A DNA stretch of 64,000 bases from an uncultured Opitutia bacterium (GCA_903902745.1 CAIUWA010000011.1:62001-126000); one strand, 5' to 3'; counted from the stretch's first letter, positions 5,989-15,408 are shown. Program-made: numbers and translations. Notes: generated by a model not told the origin, from the letters alone.

Positions 5989-8037
5989 ATGCCTGCGAAC
6001 CATTCCCGCGTCCTTTGCACCTCAACGCTCCTTGCCGCGGCTGGCCTGGCGCTCGTGGCGCCGGGCCGGGCGGCGGACGCCGATGCGTTTCCCGTCTTCG
6101 AGAGCTACATCAAGGTTACCGGCCAGGCCCCCTTCATCTCCGGCAACGGCGCCGCCTACCAGACCCGTGCCCGCCAGTCTGACGCGGGCGGAGGCGGGAT
6201 CGAGGATCTCCATATTGCGCGGGACCTGAACAAGACGACCAGTGTGGTTGTCGACGGCCGCGCCCTGGCCGGGGTCGAGGATTACCTGGGGCGGATCAAC
6301 CTCAGTAAAACGGAAGTCGGCTCGGTGGACGCCGGATACAAGCGCTTCCGCACGTTTTATGACGGCATCGGCGGATTTTTCCCGATCAACGGCTACTGGC
6401 GCCCGCTCGTGCAACAGGATCTGCACACCGACCGCGGCCGCTTCTGGGCCGAGGCGAAGATCAACCTGCCGGACCGGCCGGTGATCACGCTGCGCTACCA
6501 GAACGAGACCCGCAGCGGAACGAAGGACTCCACGAGCTGGGGCGACAGCAACTCGACGGGCCTCCCCCTGGTCCCGGCGAACAATGCGACGAGGAAAATC
6601 ATCCCGGCCTACCTGAAGCTCGGCGAGCGCCACGAAATCCTGCAGGGCCGGATTGAGCAAAACGTCGGCAAGACCGCGGTGAGCCTGACCGTGCTCGGCG
6701 ACTGGGTCAAAAACCTCGATACCCGTTATTTCACGCGCTATGCGGGCGAGGTTCTGCCGAATCCCGAGCGCGTCAACTATGAGAGCAACGGCGTCCGCTC
6801 GAACGAATTTGCGGCCATCGCCACGACCGAGACGCCCCTGTCGGAAAAAATCACCTTCAACACCGGTCTCAGCTACCAGCACATCACCACGGCGGTCAGC
6901 GGCGAGCGCCCCACGGCCATCGGGGTGCTGCCGACATTCGACTTCAGGGATCTCGTGGGCGGCTCGAAGGTCGACGATTTCACGGGCAACCTCTCCCTTG
7001 GGCTGCATCCGAAAAACTGGCTCGTGCAGCTGACCGTGCGCGGCGAGGAGAACTACACCAAGTCCGCCGGCACCTACAACAAGGTCACCGGGACCGTGGC
7101 GGTTCCGGTCACGACGGTGGTCAACGAGAACTCCCGCGTGAAGGACCACATCGTGACTCCGGATCTCAGTGCAAGGTACACCGGCTTCAATCATCTCGTC
7201 CTCTACACCTCGATCAGCGACCGCCTCGATCGCGGCGACCGGCGGCGGACGGATCCCTTCACCACGGCGTTGCCCGCCCTCAGCTCGCTGGAGAACGAAA
7301 ACGTCCGCCAGGACCAGGCGCACTATACTGTCGGCGCCAATTGGAACCAGTCCACGGCGATGGTTCTCCGCGGCGAACTCTTCTACAAGGACCACGAGAA
7401 CAAGTTCATCGGCTACGCCAATGAACTGGGCGGCCGCTATGTCGTCGGCTACCAGTTCACGGGCGTCAAGCTGACCGCCATCCTGAAGCCGGTGCCGGAG
7501 TGGTCGTTCACCACGCGCTATGTCCCGCAGACCGGCTACATGGAGGTCACGACGGAATCCACCAAGCGCTTCGACTCGATGACCGCGAAGAGCCACCTGA
7601 TCGGCGAGACGGTCGACTGGAATCCCAATCCGCGGATCTACGTCCAGGGCAACCTCAACGTCGCCTTCAACTACATCAGCACGGCCTATCCCGCCGCCCA
7701 GACGCCCCTGACGATCGCGCCGCAGCGGAACTCGGACAACAACTACGTCGTGGAGAGCCTGGTCTCCGGCTTCGTCGTCGACAAGTCGACGGACATCCAG
7801 CTCCTGTTCACGCACCAGCACGCGCACAACTTCCAGCCGGAGATCGCGACCGGCACGCAGCCCTACGGCGCGGGCTACACGGAAACCACGGGCACCGTGG
7901 GCGTGAAGCGCAAGCTGTCAGCCAAGTGGCTTGCGACCGCCAAGGTGGGCTACATCGACAGCCGCAACGAGACCACCGGCGGCCGCACGAACTTCCGCGG
8001 CCCGCTCGCCTACGTCTCGTTCGAGCACGAGCTGTAG
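5989..8037 (+). CDS. MtrB/PioB-like outer-membrane beta-barrel of the cytochrome conduit
   Basis: A 682-residue predicted outer-membrane barrel. It starts with a signal peptide (about residues 1-29, cut after PGRAADA) and continues as alternating hydrophobic/polar strands with many Tyr and Phe girdle residues to the end FEHEL. Length and layout match MtrB/PioB/PCC porins, which wrap an MtrA-type cytochrome. A strong ribosome site AAGGAGG at 5975-5981 sits 7 bases before the ATG. It directly follows the eight-heme cytochrome gene, the diagnostic arrangement of porin-cytochrome modules. No surface decaheme (MtrC/OmcA-like) gene follows. It could be another large porin family, but the neighbour makes the conduit reading strong. 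Confidence 0.82.
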   Translation: MPANHSRVLCTSTLLAAAGLALVAPGRAADADAFPVFESYIKVTGQAPFISGNGAAYQTRARQSDAGGGGIEDLHIARDLNKTTSVVVDGRALAGVEDYLGRINLSKTEVGSVDAGYKRFRTFYDGIGGFFPINGYWRPLVQQDLHTDRGRFWAEAKINLPDRPVITLRYQNETRSGTKDSTSWGDSNSTGLPLVPANNATRKIIPAYLKLGERHEILQGRIEQNVGKTAVSLTVLGDWVKNLDTRYFTRYAGEVLPNPERVNYESNGVRSNEFAAIATTETPLSEKITFNTGLSYQHITTAVSGERPTAIGVLPTFDFRDLVGGSKVDDFTGNLSLGLHPKNWLVQLTVRGEENYTKSAGTYNKVTGTVAVPVTTVVNENSRVKDHIVTPDLSARYTGFNHLVLYTSISDRLDRGDRRRTDPFTTALPALSSLENENVRQDQAHYTVGANWNQSTAMVLRGELFYKDHENKFIGYANELGGRYVVGYQFTGVKLTAILKPVPEWSFTTRYVPQTGYMEVTTESTKRFDSMTAKSHLIGETVDWNPNPRIYVQGNLNVAFNYISTAYPAAQTPLTIAPQRNSDNNYVVESLVSGFVVDKSTDIQLLFTHQHAHNFQPEIATGTQPYGAGYTETTGTVGVKRKLSAKWLATAKVGYIDSRNETTGGRTNFRGPLAYVSFEHEL

Positions 8038-8066
8038 GAGCAATCGCCCGGGGCGTTTGCCTCATG

Positions 8067-8140
8067 GTAGGGCTCGACCTTGGTCGATGCCTGTTCGACG
8101 TCGAAACGCGGCCGAGGCGCGGACCAAGGTCCGGCCCTAC
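8067..8140. repeat. REP-like palindrome, family with GACCTTGGTC arms
   Basis: GTAGGGCTCGACCTTGGTC (8067-8085) and GACCAAGGTCCGGCCCTAC (8122-8140) pair at 17 of 19 positions. Its GTAG start and CTAC end are the mark of REP elements mobilised by RAYT transposases. It lies in the 277-base gap after the barrel gene, which holds no gene. Confidence 0.8.
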
Positions 8141-8236
8141 GGATAAAAGCATCGGACAATTGGAATCTGGCGCGAGTTCGGATCGATCCGTTTTCACCGC
8201 GAGTGCACGAAGGCCGGATCCTCCGGCCGGTGACTC

Positions 8237-8298
8237 GTAGGGCGTGGTCTCTGACCCGCCGGCTTGGACCCAGAAGGCGGGTTAAAAACCCGCCCTAC
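8237..8298. repeat. REP-like palindrome, family with ACCCGCC arms
   Basis: It starts GTAGGGCGTGG and ends AACCCGCCCTAC, with the arms pairing imperfectly through ACCCGCC/GGCGGGT. It is a second GTAG...CTAC family in the same gap, just after the 3' end of the secreted-protein gene on the minus strand. Confidence 0.75.
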
Positions 8299-8314
8299 TT
8301 CCAAACGACGGCTG

Positions 8315-9268
8315 TCACTTGGACTGCGGGGCGTCGGGCTGAACCACGGTGGGCGTGCCGATTTCGATCTGCGGGGTTTTCATCTCCACGCTGTCGGTCT
8401 TGTGGCCGAACGAGGCGCGGCCGGCCGCGCTCATGAAGCTGACCCCCTTGCGGAAATCCGTGTCGAGCGCCCGCATGCTGAGGCGCATGCTCCAGACCAG
8501 CACGAGCTCCTTCGTCTTCAGGTATTTCTGGGCATCGTAGGCGTTCAGCGCGACGAAGTAGCGCTCCTCGGTCAGGAGACCGCGCAGCAGGCTGCCCTGG
8601 GGAGTACCGAACGCGCTTTGGTTGTCGGCCCGCAGGTCGTCGTCGAAGCCAACCAGGGAGGCATTCGCCTCCAGCCCCAGGCCCTGGGATTTCTGGTCGA
8701 GGTTCTGGGCGTTGGCGTCGCTGATCAGGCCGTTGATGCGGGTGGCTTCATAGGAGCGGTCCATCAATTGGACCGACGCCGAGGGTGAGTTGCTGGCGCG
8801 CTCGGTCACGGCCATCTGGTGGATGGATTCCCGGCGGGCGGAATCGGTGTCGGCGACGCCGACGGGATTGGTCTGGCCGGTCTGCTCGGCGGCGCTCTCC
8901 GCCACCGCGGTCACACCCCAGTCCACGGTGATCAGCAGGTTGGCCTTCTGGAGCGTATCGGCGGGATAATAGTGCTGGCCGACCAGGTCCCGGGCGAAGG
9001 ACTTGACGACATCGAGGAACGGGATCTTTTCGAGTCCCGCGTCGTGGGTCGCGCCCCCGTAGAAGTGGCCCTGGCTGAAGACATAGGATTCGTTTTTGAC
9101 CGTGCCGGAGCCGAACTTCCACGCCGCATACTCGGGGCTCGCCTTGGCCCGGACCGCGACCCGGTCATCCGCCCGCAGGGCGCCGGCGCTGATCGCGCCG
9201 ATGAGGCTGCCGAGGAGAAGGAGACGGAACGAGCGGCCCGCGGGCCGGCGCAAGAAGGGGTAATTCAT
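8315..9268 (-). CDS. Secreted protein of unknown function
   Basis: A 317-residue protein with an N-terminal signal peptide (about residues 1-33, basic start then LLLLGSLIGAISAGALRA). I do not recognise a domain. The mature part has a conserved-looking core (AAWKFGSGTVKNESYVFSQG, IPFLDVVKSFARDLVGQHY), then a region listing Ala/Gln-rich helices, and a late segment ELVLVWSMRLSMRALDTDF suggestive of a structured domain. No cysteines for heme are present, so it is not a cytochrome. It is transcribed convergently to the conduit operon and is followed by REP palindromes. Similar hypothetical proteins are, to my memory, common in Opitutaceae, but no function can be given. Confidence 0.75.
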   Translation of the reverse strand: MNYPFLRRPAGRSFRLLLLGSLIGAISAGALRADDRVAVRAKASPEYAAWKFGSGTVKNESYVFSQGHFYGGATHDAGLEKIPFLDVVKSFARDLVGQHYYPADTLQKANLLITVDWGVTAVAESAAEQTGQTNPVGVADTDSARRESIHQMAVTERASNSPSASVQLMDRSYEATRINGLISDANAQNLDQKSQGLGLEANASLVGFDDDLRADNQSAFGTPQGSLLRGLLTEERYFVALNAYDAQKYLKTKELVLVWSMRLSMRALDTDFRKGVSFMSAAGRASFGHKTDSVEMKTPQIEIGTPTVVQPDAPQSK

Positions 9269-9365
9269 GATGACGGAAAATGAATAAGCCGCCGGGCGCC
9301 CAAGGGCGATGCCTTATTACCCGGTTCCAACCCGGACCCGACCGATCCCGTGTCCCGGACGATTA

Positions 9366-11474
9366 CTAAAACGCACACGAGATGCCGCCGAAAATTCCGC
9401 GACGGGCGCCGAATTTGGGGGCGCCGACGCCGATGCCGGTGCCGTCGTTCAGGACATAGCTCTGGTCGAACACGTTCACGACATCCAGGCGGAGCGTGGC
9501 GAGGCCCGACCGGCCGAGGGGCACCCGGTGCGCGAGGCCGAGGTTGAAGGGATAATAGGCCGGAAGCTTTTCCCGGTTGTTATCACCGCTGCGCATGCCG
9601 TTGCCGTAGATGAAATCGGCGTGGAGGGTGGTCTGCTTCCAGGCGTAGGAGGCCCCGGCGGAGGCGGTATAGAGCTGCGTCTGGTCGAGCGGGACGTTGT
9701 GGTTCGCGATGTAGGCGAGTTCGTCACCCTCGAACTCGAACTGACTCGACACGATGTGGCGGGCCCAGCCGTCCGAGGCGGCAAAATTGGCATACGCGGC
9801 AAACGGACCGCGGGTATAGCCGAGCGCCAGCTCGACGCCGTAGATCGTCGCGGTTTCGTAATTGTAGGGCGAGTTGATGTTCGCCGCCCCGAACTGGCCG
9901 TCGTCGATCTGGTTGCGGGCGCGCTTGTAGTAGGCGTCGACCCCGAGTTCCCAGGCCGGCGAGAAGTTGTGCGTGAAGCCGGCGTCGAAGTAATTCGAGC
10001 GCTCGCAGCGGACCGGGTCGTCGGTGGCCACCTCCGCCGCGTTGGTGGTGTCGGTGAACTTCGCGACGCTGGTCGGGGAGACGTTTTCGAGCGGGGGAGG
10101 GATGAAGTAACGGGCGAAACCGGCGTGCCATCTGGTTTCGGAGTCCGCGGCGTAGACGACATTGATCCGGGGGCTGAGCTGGCTCTCGTGCACGTAGGCA
10201 TCCACCCGGTCGAAGCGGCCGCCGAAATTCACGGTCAGCCGCTGCGCCGCCTGCCACTCGTCCTGCAGGTAGAGCGTCGAGTCATAGCCGCGCTTGAAAT
10301 GATGGTCGGTGATGGTGAAGGGTGCGTTTTTCGCGATCAGCTTCCCGGTGACCGGATTCACGTCGTCGTCCTCCGCGGCGAAGACGCTCACGCGGTTGTG
10401 ATCGCGGGCGCCGGCAATGTCGAAGAGCAGTCCGCCCCGGACGGTATGGAGGTCGGACGCCCGGTAGGTGAAGTCCGCCTGCAGGCCGCTGGTCTGGATG
10501 TCGCGAAACACGCGGCTGGCGACGCCGTTGAAGTAGAGGTCGCCGTTTACATCGGGCCGGAAGAGGACGCCGCTGTAGCGGTTGACCTGGGCGACCTGGA
10601 AGGAGAGGTCGCCCCGGGTCTGCCGGTAGGTGGCGATCGCATAATAGGACTGCTCGGTCTGGTTGTCGTCGAGCCGGCTGGACTGGGCGACGGGGAAGTT
10701 CGCGGCGCGGCGGGCAAATTCAATCGTGCTGACCTGATTGGGGTTGTTGGGAATCTGGAAGTCGGCGTGGGAGGCGCTGAGGATGAGGCTCAAGCTGCTG
10801 GTGTCGGACAACGCGTGCGAAAGATAACCCAGCGCGTGAAACTGGCGGGTGCGGTCGTGGATCGCCTCGGCCGCCGGCGTGGGGTTCTCGATGCCGAGGC
10901 TGTTGTAGACATATCCCCCGGTGAAATAGAAATCGGTCTGGCCCCGGGTGCCACCGACCGCGGCGCTCGCGTGGGCCGTGTCGTGGCTGCCGCCATAAAA
11001 CGAAAGCTCACTGCCCGCGAGGCCGGCACCGGTCTTCGACTGGACGGAAACGATGCCGTAGTTGCCCCAGGCGAATTGCGCCGGCAAGGCGCCGACCTTG
11101 AGCGAGATGGCGTCGACGAAGCGGGTGTTGATTTCCTGGGCCTAGCCGTTGATCGCGCGGGGCAGCAGGACTCCGTTGATGTAATACTGGAAGTAGGGAT
11201 CCTCCTGCCGGAAATGAACTTCGCCGGCGCTGTCCTGCGAGACTCCCGGGGCCCGGAAGAGCACTTGGTTGAAGGTCGACTCCGGACCCTGGGCGATGGT
11301 CTGAATCTGCCCGAGATCGAGGTTGTAGGTGCCGGTCCCGAGGCTGGTGTCGGTTTGGACCGTCGATCCCACCCGCACCTCGGGGAGGAGGGTGGGCGCC
11401 GGCCCGGCGGCTTTCAGCGACAGGGCGGCGAGAGGAAAAAAAACCAGAACGCGAAACGCGGCGTGAAAGGACAT
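9366..11474 (-). pseudogene. TonB-dependent receptor interrupted by one in-frame TAG
   Basis: Outer-membrane receptor for uptake of large nutrients or metal chelates with TonB energy. The frame begins at ATG 11474 with a signal peptide (MSFHAAFRVLVFFPLAALSL), runs through a plug domain (QTIAQGPESTFNQVLFRAPG), then meets a TAG at 11142-11144 directly after the plug stretch VLLPRAING. The same reading frame continues without any shift for 591 codons of clear beta-barrel sequence to a terminal Phe (GISCAF), as in true TonB receptors. Thus a single nonsense change, or a sequencing error, separates the plug start from the rest. Frame and base composition are otherwise intact, so decay would be recent. 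Substrate unknown. Confidence 0.82.
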
Positions 11475-11550
11475 GGCGTCAGGCAAGCGGGATCGGGCCG
11501 AACGAAAAAGAGCCTTTCAGTCTGCGGCGGAAAAATGAAGTTCCCGCAAC

Positions 11551-12336
11551 TCAGGCGCGGTAGGCGGCGCCGTTGATGTCCAGGGTGGCTCCGCTGATGA
11601 AGCCGTCGAACTCGGCGGCAAGGAAGACGGTGGCGCGGGCGACATCCTCGGTGGTGCCCGGCCGGCCGAGCGGAATCCCGGAGACGATGCCGGGGATGGC
11701 CTCGGGCTTGGTGTGGGTGACGTGAAACTGGGAGCCGAGGATGAGGCCGGGGGCGATGGCGTTCACGCGGATGCCCTGGGGGCCGAGTTCCTCGGCCAGT
11801 GCGCGGGTGAACGCGAGCGTGGCGCCCTTGGCGGTCGAGTAGGCGAGGGTGCCCGGGGCGCCACCCTTCCGGCCGGCGACCGAGGAGAGGTTGATGATGC
11901 TGGCGCCTCCGCCGGTCTTGGCCGCAGCGGCGAGGTGAGGCACGGCGGCGCGCGTCACTTTGCGCATGGTTCCCATGTTGAGCGACATGGTCTCGGCCCA
12001 GAAATCATCGTCGGAGTCCGCGATGAGCCGCTTGGCGACCATCGTGCCGGCGTTGTTCACGAGGATGTCGAGCCCGCCGAGAAACGCCACGGCGGAGGCG
12101 ACGAGGCGGTTGCTCTCCTCCGTGGCCGTCAGGTCGGCACCGGCGTTGCCGCAGCGGCGGCCGAGCTTCGCGGCCTCGCCTCCGAGGGCGCGGGCGGCGT
12201 CAGCACTCTTGTGGTAATGGACAAAAACGTCGCAACCGGCGGCGAGCAGCTCGCGGCTGATCGCCAGTCCGATACCTTGGGCGCCGGCGGTCACCAGGGC
12301 GCGTTTGCCAGTCAGCTTCGAGGAAAAAAGGGGCAT
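11551..12336 (-). CDS. Short-chain dehydrogenase/reductase
   Basis: A 261-residue NAD(P)-dependent oxidoreductase of the classical SDR family. The nucleotide site TAGAQGIG is near residue 16, NNAG near residue 93, the catalytic Ser in LSSVAG and the YxxxK pair in AYSTAKG. Length is standard. The C-terminal AAEFDGFISGATLDINGA is typical of FabG-like and sugar dehydrogenases. It lies near a LarA-like isomerase and an ACS-family transporter, so oxidation or reduction of a sugar or sugar acid is a reasonable guess; true fatty-acid FabG is less likely in this context. It follows the broken TonB receptor's 5' region on the same strand. Confidence 0.9.
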   Translation of the reverse strand: MPLFSSKLTGKRALVTAGAQGIGLAISRELLAAGCDVFVHYHKSADAARALGGEAAKLGRRCGNAGADLTATEESNRLVASAVAFLGGLDILVNNAGTMVAKRLIADSDDDFWAETMSLNMGTMRKVTRAAVPHLAAAAKTGGGASIINLSSVAGRKGGAPGTLAYSTAKGATLAFTRALAEELGPQGIRVNAIAPGLILGSQFHVTHTKPEAIPGIVSGIPLGRPGTTEDVARATVFLAAEFDGFISGATLDINGAAYRA

Positions 12337-12390
12337 GGGGATGGCCTACCTTTTGGACTTTCGCTTGGCAAGCACGGGGGCCGCAAGGCC

Positions 12391-12612
12391 TCGGATTTTT
12401 TGGCCACAAAAAGGCACGAAATGACACGAAAAAAGACTCGGAAGGGTGATTTCACACGGAGGCACGGAGAACACAGAGCGCAGAAGCCGGATGCCTTGGA
12501 TTTAAAATCAATCCGGGATTTCTGATGATTAAAATTCTCCGTGCCCTCTGTGGCTCTGTGTGAGCCGGATCGGTTTCGCGTCATTGGTGCCTCTTCGTGG
12601 CCAAAAAATCCG
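12391..12612. repeat. Large imperfect inverted repeat between SDR and LarA-like genes
   Basis: The stretch from ggattttttggccacaaa (12393 on) and its near reverse complement ending ttcgtggccaaaaaatccgg (about 12594-12613) form arms of about 80-90 bases with mismatches, around a centre near 12510. This fills most of the 317-base gap between the divergent genes; I see no gene in it. A fragment with the same word occurs at 17712-17750. Confidence 0.7.
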
Positions 12613-12653
12613 GGATTGGACTGCGGCCTCAATCGGATCAACGTCATCACCTC

Positions 12654-13910
12654 ATGACCTTGCCCAAAATGTATCGCGTCCGGCAGAAGTTAGCCGACCA
12701 GCGGGTCGCCGACATTCCGGCCGCGGTGCACGCGGCCATGGCCAAGGCCCGGTTGCCGATCAAACCCGGTGACACGGTGGCCGTCGGTGCGGGCAGCCGC
12801 GGCATCGCGAACATCGCGGTGGTGGTCGGGGCGGCGGTCAGCTACCTCAAAAAAATGGGCGCAAAGCCCTTCGTCTTTCCGGCGATGGGCAGCCATGGCG
12901 GGGCCACGCCCGAGGGACAGCTTGAGGTGCTGGAGCACTATGGCATCACCGAGGCGACGATGGGTTGCCCCCTGCGCGCCACGATGGAAGTGGTGCAGGT
13001 CGGCGAGGCCCTGGGATTGCCGGTCTGGTGCGACAAGATCGCCAACGGGGCCGACTGGATCGGCGTGGTCAACCGGATCAAGCCGCACACGGATTTCAAG
13101 GGTGAGATCGAATCGGGCCTCTTCAAGATGATGGCGATCGGCTTGGGCAAGCACCAGGGCGCGAAGCAGTATCATGCCGCGATGGTGAAGCACACCTACG
13201 AGAAGGTCATCACGACGGTCGGCCGCGAGATGCTGGCGAAGGCGCGCATCGGCTTCGGCCTCGGCATCGTCGAGAACGGCTACGACGAGACGGCGTGCAT
13301 CGAGGCGTTCAACGCCGCCGATCTTGAGGCGGGCGAGCGGCGGCTGCTGAAGGATGCGCGCAAGTGGATGGCGCGCCTGCCCTTCTCCGATCTCGACGTG
13401 CTGGTGGTGGAGGAAGTGGGCAAGAACATCTCCGGCGCCGGCATGGATCCGAATGTCATCGGCCGCACGCTGCACACCTTTGAGAATTTCCCCCGGGATC
13501 CGCGCATCCTCCGGATCGTGGCGCTGGACCTGACCGAAGTGACGATGGGCAACGCGACCGGCATCGGCAACGCCGACTTCACCACCAAGCTGCTGGCGGG
13601 AAAAATCGACTGGCGGAAGACCTCGATCAACGTCCTCACCTCGTCCGCGCCGAATGCTGCGATGCTGCCGCTGACCTTTGAGACGGACCAGGTGGCCGTG
13701 GAGAGCGCGCTCGGCTGCATCGGATTGACGCCACCCGAGCAGGCGCGCCTCGTCCACGTCAAGAACACGCTCATGCTCGGGGAAATGGAGTGCTCGGAAT
13801 CCCTGCTGTCCGAGATCAGGCAGTCGCCGAACCTGGAAATCATCGGCGAGGCGCACCCGCTGGCGTTCGACGCCGCGGGCCGGATCATTCCGATGGCCCT
13901 GGCTCACTGA
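12654..13910 (+). CDS. LarA-like (DUF2088) nickel-pincer isomerase-type protein
   Basis: A 418-residue cytoplasmic protein of the lactate-racemase-like superfamily. LarA proteins use a nickel pincer nucleotide to racemise or epimerise 2-hydroxy acids. Visible are the N-terminal stretch VAVGAGSRGIANIAVVVG, the FPAMGSHGGATPEGQ loop, and conserved KPHTDFKG and GLGKHQGA segments that in LarA relatives place active-site Lys/His. The ATG at 12654 was chosen over an in-frame ATG at 12597 that lies inside the inverted repeat. The nearby SDR and ACS-type transporter suggest a sugar-acid substrate. The lar genes for making the cofactor are not in the window. Some databases call such proteins DUF362-like; the exact subfamily is uncertain. 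Confidence 0.75.
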   Translation: MTLPKMYRVRQKLADQRVADIPAAVHAAMAKARLPIKPGDTVAVGAGSRGIANIAVVVGAAVSYLKKMGAKPFVFPAMGSHGGATPEGQLEVLEHYGITEATMGCPLRATMEVVQVGEALGLPVWCDKIANGADWIGVVNRIKPHTDFKGEIESGLFKMMAIGLGKHQGAKQYHAAMVKHTYEKVITTVGREMLAKARIGFGLGIVENGYDETACIEAFNAADLEAGERRLLKDARKWMARLPFSDLDVLVVEEVGKNISGAGMDPNVIGRTLHTFENFPRDPRILRIVALDLTEVTMGNATGIGNADFTTKLLAGKIDWRKTSINVLTSSAPNAAMLPLTFETDQVAVESALGCIGLTPPEQARLVHVKNTLMLGEMECSESLLSEIRQSPNLEIIGEAHPLAFDAAGRIIPMALAH

Positions 13911-13931
13911 ACCGTCTCAGGCCGGTTGGTC

Positions 13932-14118
13932 GTAGCAGCCAAGGTAACGAGGCTGGATTGGAAAGTTGTAGCGGCGGTCTACTTGTCCGCCATAGCCTTG
14001 GTCGCCTCTGGTGCCGCCAAAGGCGGGTAAACTTCAGCGAAGGCGGATGACCGCCGGCTTGAAAGATCGGCGCTCATAGAGCGCCGCTACAACGCAGCCT
14101 CGTTATCTCGGCTGCTAG
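13932..14118. repeat. Nested REP palindromes (composite element inside a second family)
   Basis: Inner element 13968-14090 starts GTAGCGGCGGTCTACTTGTC and ends ATAGAGCGCCGCTAC. Outer arms GTAGCAGCCAAGGTAACGAG (13932-13951) and the matching CTCGTTATCTCGGCTGCTAG (14099-14118) surround it, so one palindrome seems to have landed within another. A diverged, inverted copy of the inner element lies at 52608-52751. The gap holds no gene. Confidence 0.75.
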
Positions 14119-14133
14119 ATTGCTCCCGCCAAA

Positions 14134-15408
14134 CTACGCCGCGCCCACGACCACGGGCTTGCGGACGAGGACGAGGTGGATGATCGCGCCCGTCAGCACG
14201 AGAGCGGCGCCGACCAGCAGGGCGTTTCGGAATGAACCGGTCTCCTGCGCGATCCAGCCGGTGGCAATGGGTGCGAGTGCGGCCCCGAGATAACCGAAGA
14301 AATTCTGGATGGTGCTGAGGGAGGCCGTGTAGCGGGAGGGCGCCACCACCGTGGCCATCGTCCAGGCCGCACAGGCGATACTATAAAGCAGGAAGAGCGT
14401 GCCCGAGATGTAGGTGATCGCGAGCGTGACGTTGGAAGTGTTGGCGGTCAGCAGGGTAAGGAGCGCCACCCCAAACATGGCGATGACCAGGGGAATCTTG
14501 CGGCTGGCAATGGGCGAGAAACCGCTGCGGAGGAGCAAGTCGCAGATGCGGCCGGTGACGAGGCTGCCGACCACTCCGCAAATGTAGGGAATGGAGGCGA
14601 TCCAACCGGTCTTGGCGACGGTGACATGCAATTCCAGTTCCAGATATTGCGGCAGCCAGGCCGTGTAGATCCACAGTACATACATGGCGCCGAAATAACC
14701 GCCGATCATGCCCCAGGTGGTGGGGAAGCAGAAGAGCCGGCCCCAGTCACCCCAGGTGACCTTGGAGGCCTTGGGGAGGCCGTCGGCGAGGTATTCGCGC
14801 TCCGGCGGTGTCAGCTCCACCTCGGCAGGGTTGCGGTGCAGCCAATAAATGGCGATGGCGACGACGAGGCCGGCAATGCCCATGATGGCAAACATCCAGC
14901 GCCAGCCAAAATTGAGCATGAGGAAAGTGAGCAGCGGCAGGGCGATCGCTGATCCCAGGGAGCTGGAGCTGTTCCAGAAGCCGGTGGCGAGACCCCGCTC
15001 CCGCGGATGAAACCAATCCGCCACGACGCGGGCGCAACTGGGAAATTGCGCGGACTCTCCCATGCCGAGCAGGACGCGGGCGCCGATGAACTGCGTGAAA
15101 TTATGCACCAGTCCGCCCAGGACCTGGGCCAGCGACCAGAGGCCGAGACCGACGGAGAGCATGATGCGTGCGCCCCAGCGGTCGATCATGACGCCCGCGG
15201 GAAGCTGGGAGACGGCATAAGTCCAAAGGAAGGCGGAGAGGAGGACGCCGCTTTGCGTCAGCGACAGGCCAAGCTCCGGCCGGATCAACGGCATGCCGAC
15301 CGCGAGGGTGGCACGGTCCACGTAATTGATCGCGCCGCTGATCATGAGCAAGGCGAGCGCGGTGACCTGGACTCGTTTGATGCGGTTGGAAGCAATGAGA
15401 TCAGCCAT
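14134..15408 (-). CDS. MFS transporter, anion:cation symporter (sugar acid) type
   Basis: A 424-residue inner-membrane transporter with twelve predicted helices. NYVDRATLAVGMP in helix 1 and MIDRWGARIMLSVGL in the loop 2/3 region match the ACS family (ExuT, GudP, DgoT), which imports hexuronates, glucarate or galactonate with protons. Two halves are separated by a cytoplasmic loop around ELTPPEREYLADGLPKAS. The ATG at 15408 (MADLIASNRIK) is chosen because the 46 codons upstream are Pro/Ser-rich and lack coding character. It is convergent with the LarA-like gene. Substrate cannot be fixed from sequence; an organic or sugar acid is most likely. Confidence 0.87.
   Translation of the reverse strand: MADLIASNRIKRVQVTALALLMISGAINYVDRATLAVGMPLIRPELGLSLTQSGVLLSAFLWTYAVSQLPAGVMIDRWGARIMLSVGLGLWSLAQVLGGLVHNFTQFIGARVLLGMGESAQFPSCARVVADWFHPRERGLATGFWNSSSSLGSAIALPLLTFLMLNFGWRWMFAIMGIAGLVVAIAIYWLHRNPAEVELTPPEREYLADGLPKASKVTWGDWGRLFCFPTTWGMIGGYFGAMYVLWIYTAWLPQYLELELHVTVAKTGWIASIPYICGVVGSLVTGRICDLLLRSGFSPIASRKIPLVIAMFGVALLTLLTANTSNVTLAITYISGTLFLLYSIACAAWTMATVVAPSRYTASLSTIQNFFGYLGAALAPIATGWIAQETGSFRNALLVGAALVLTGAIIHLVLVRKPVVVGAA

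Noticed and set aside
9309-11576. Plus-strand open frame of 755 codons
   Set aside because: Antisense to the TonB-dependent receptor; Val/Gly/Glu-rich without domains. The receptor frame shows clear plug and barrel sequence.
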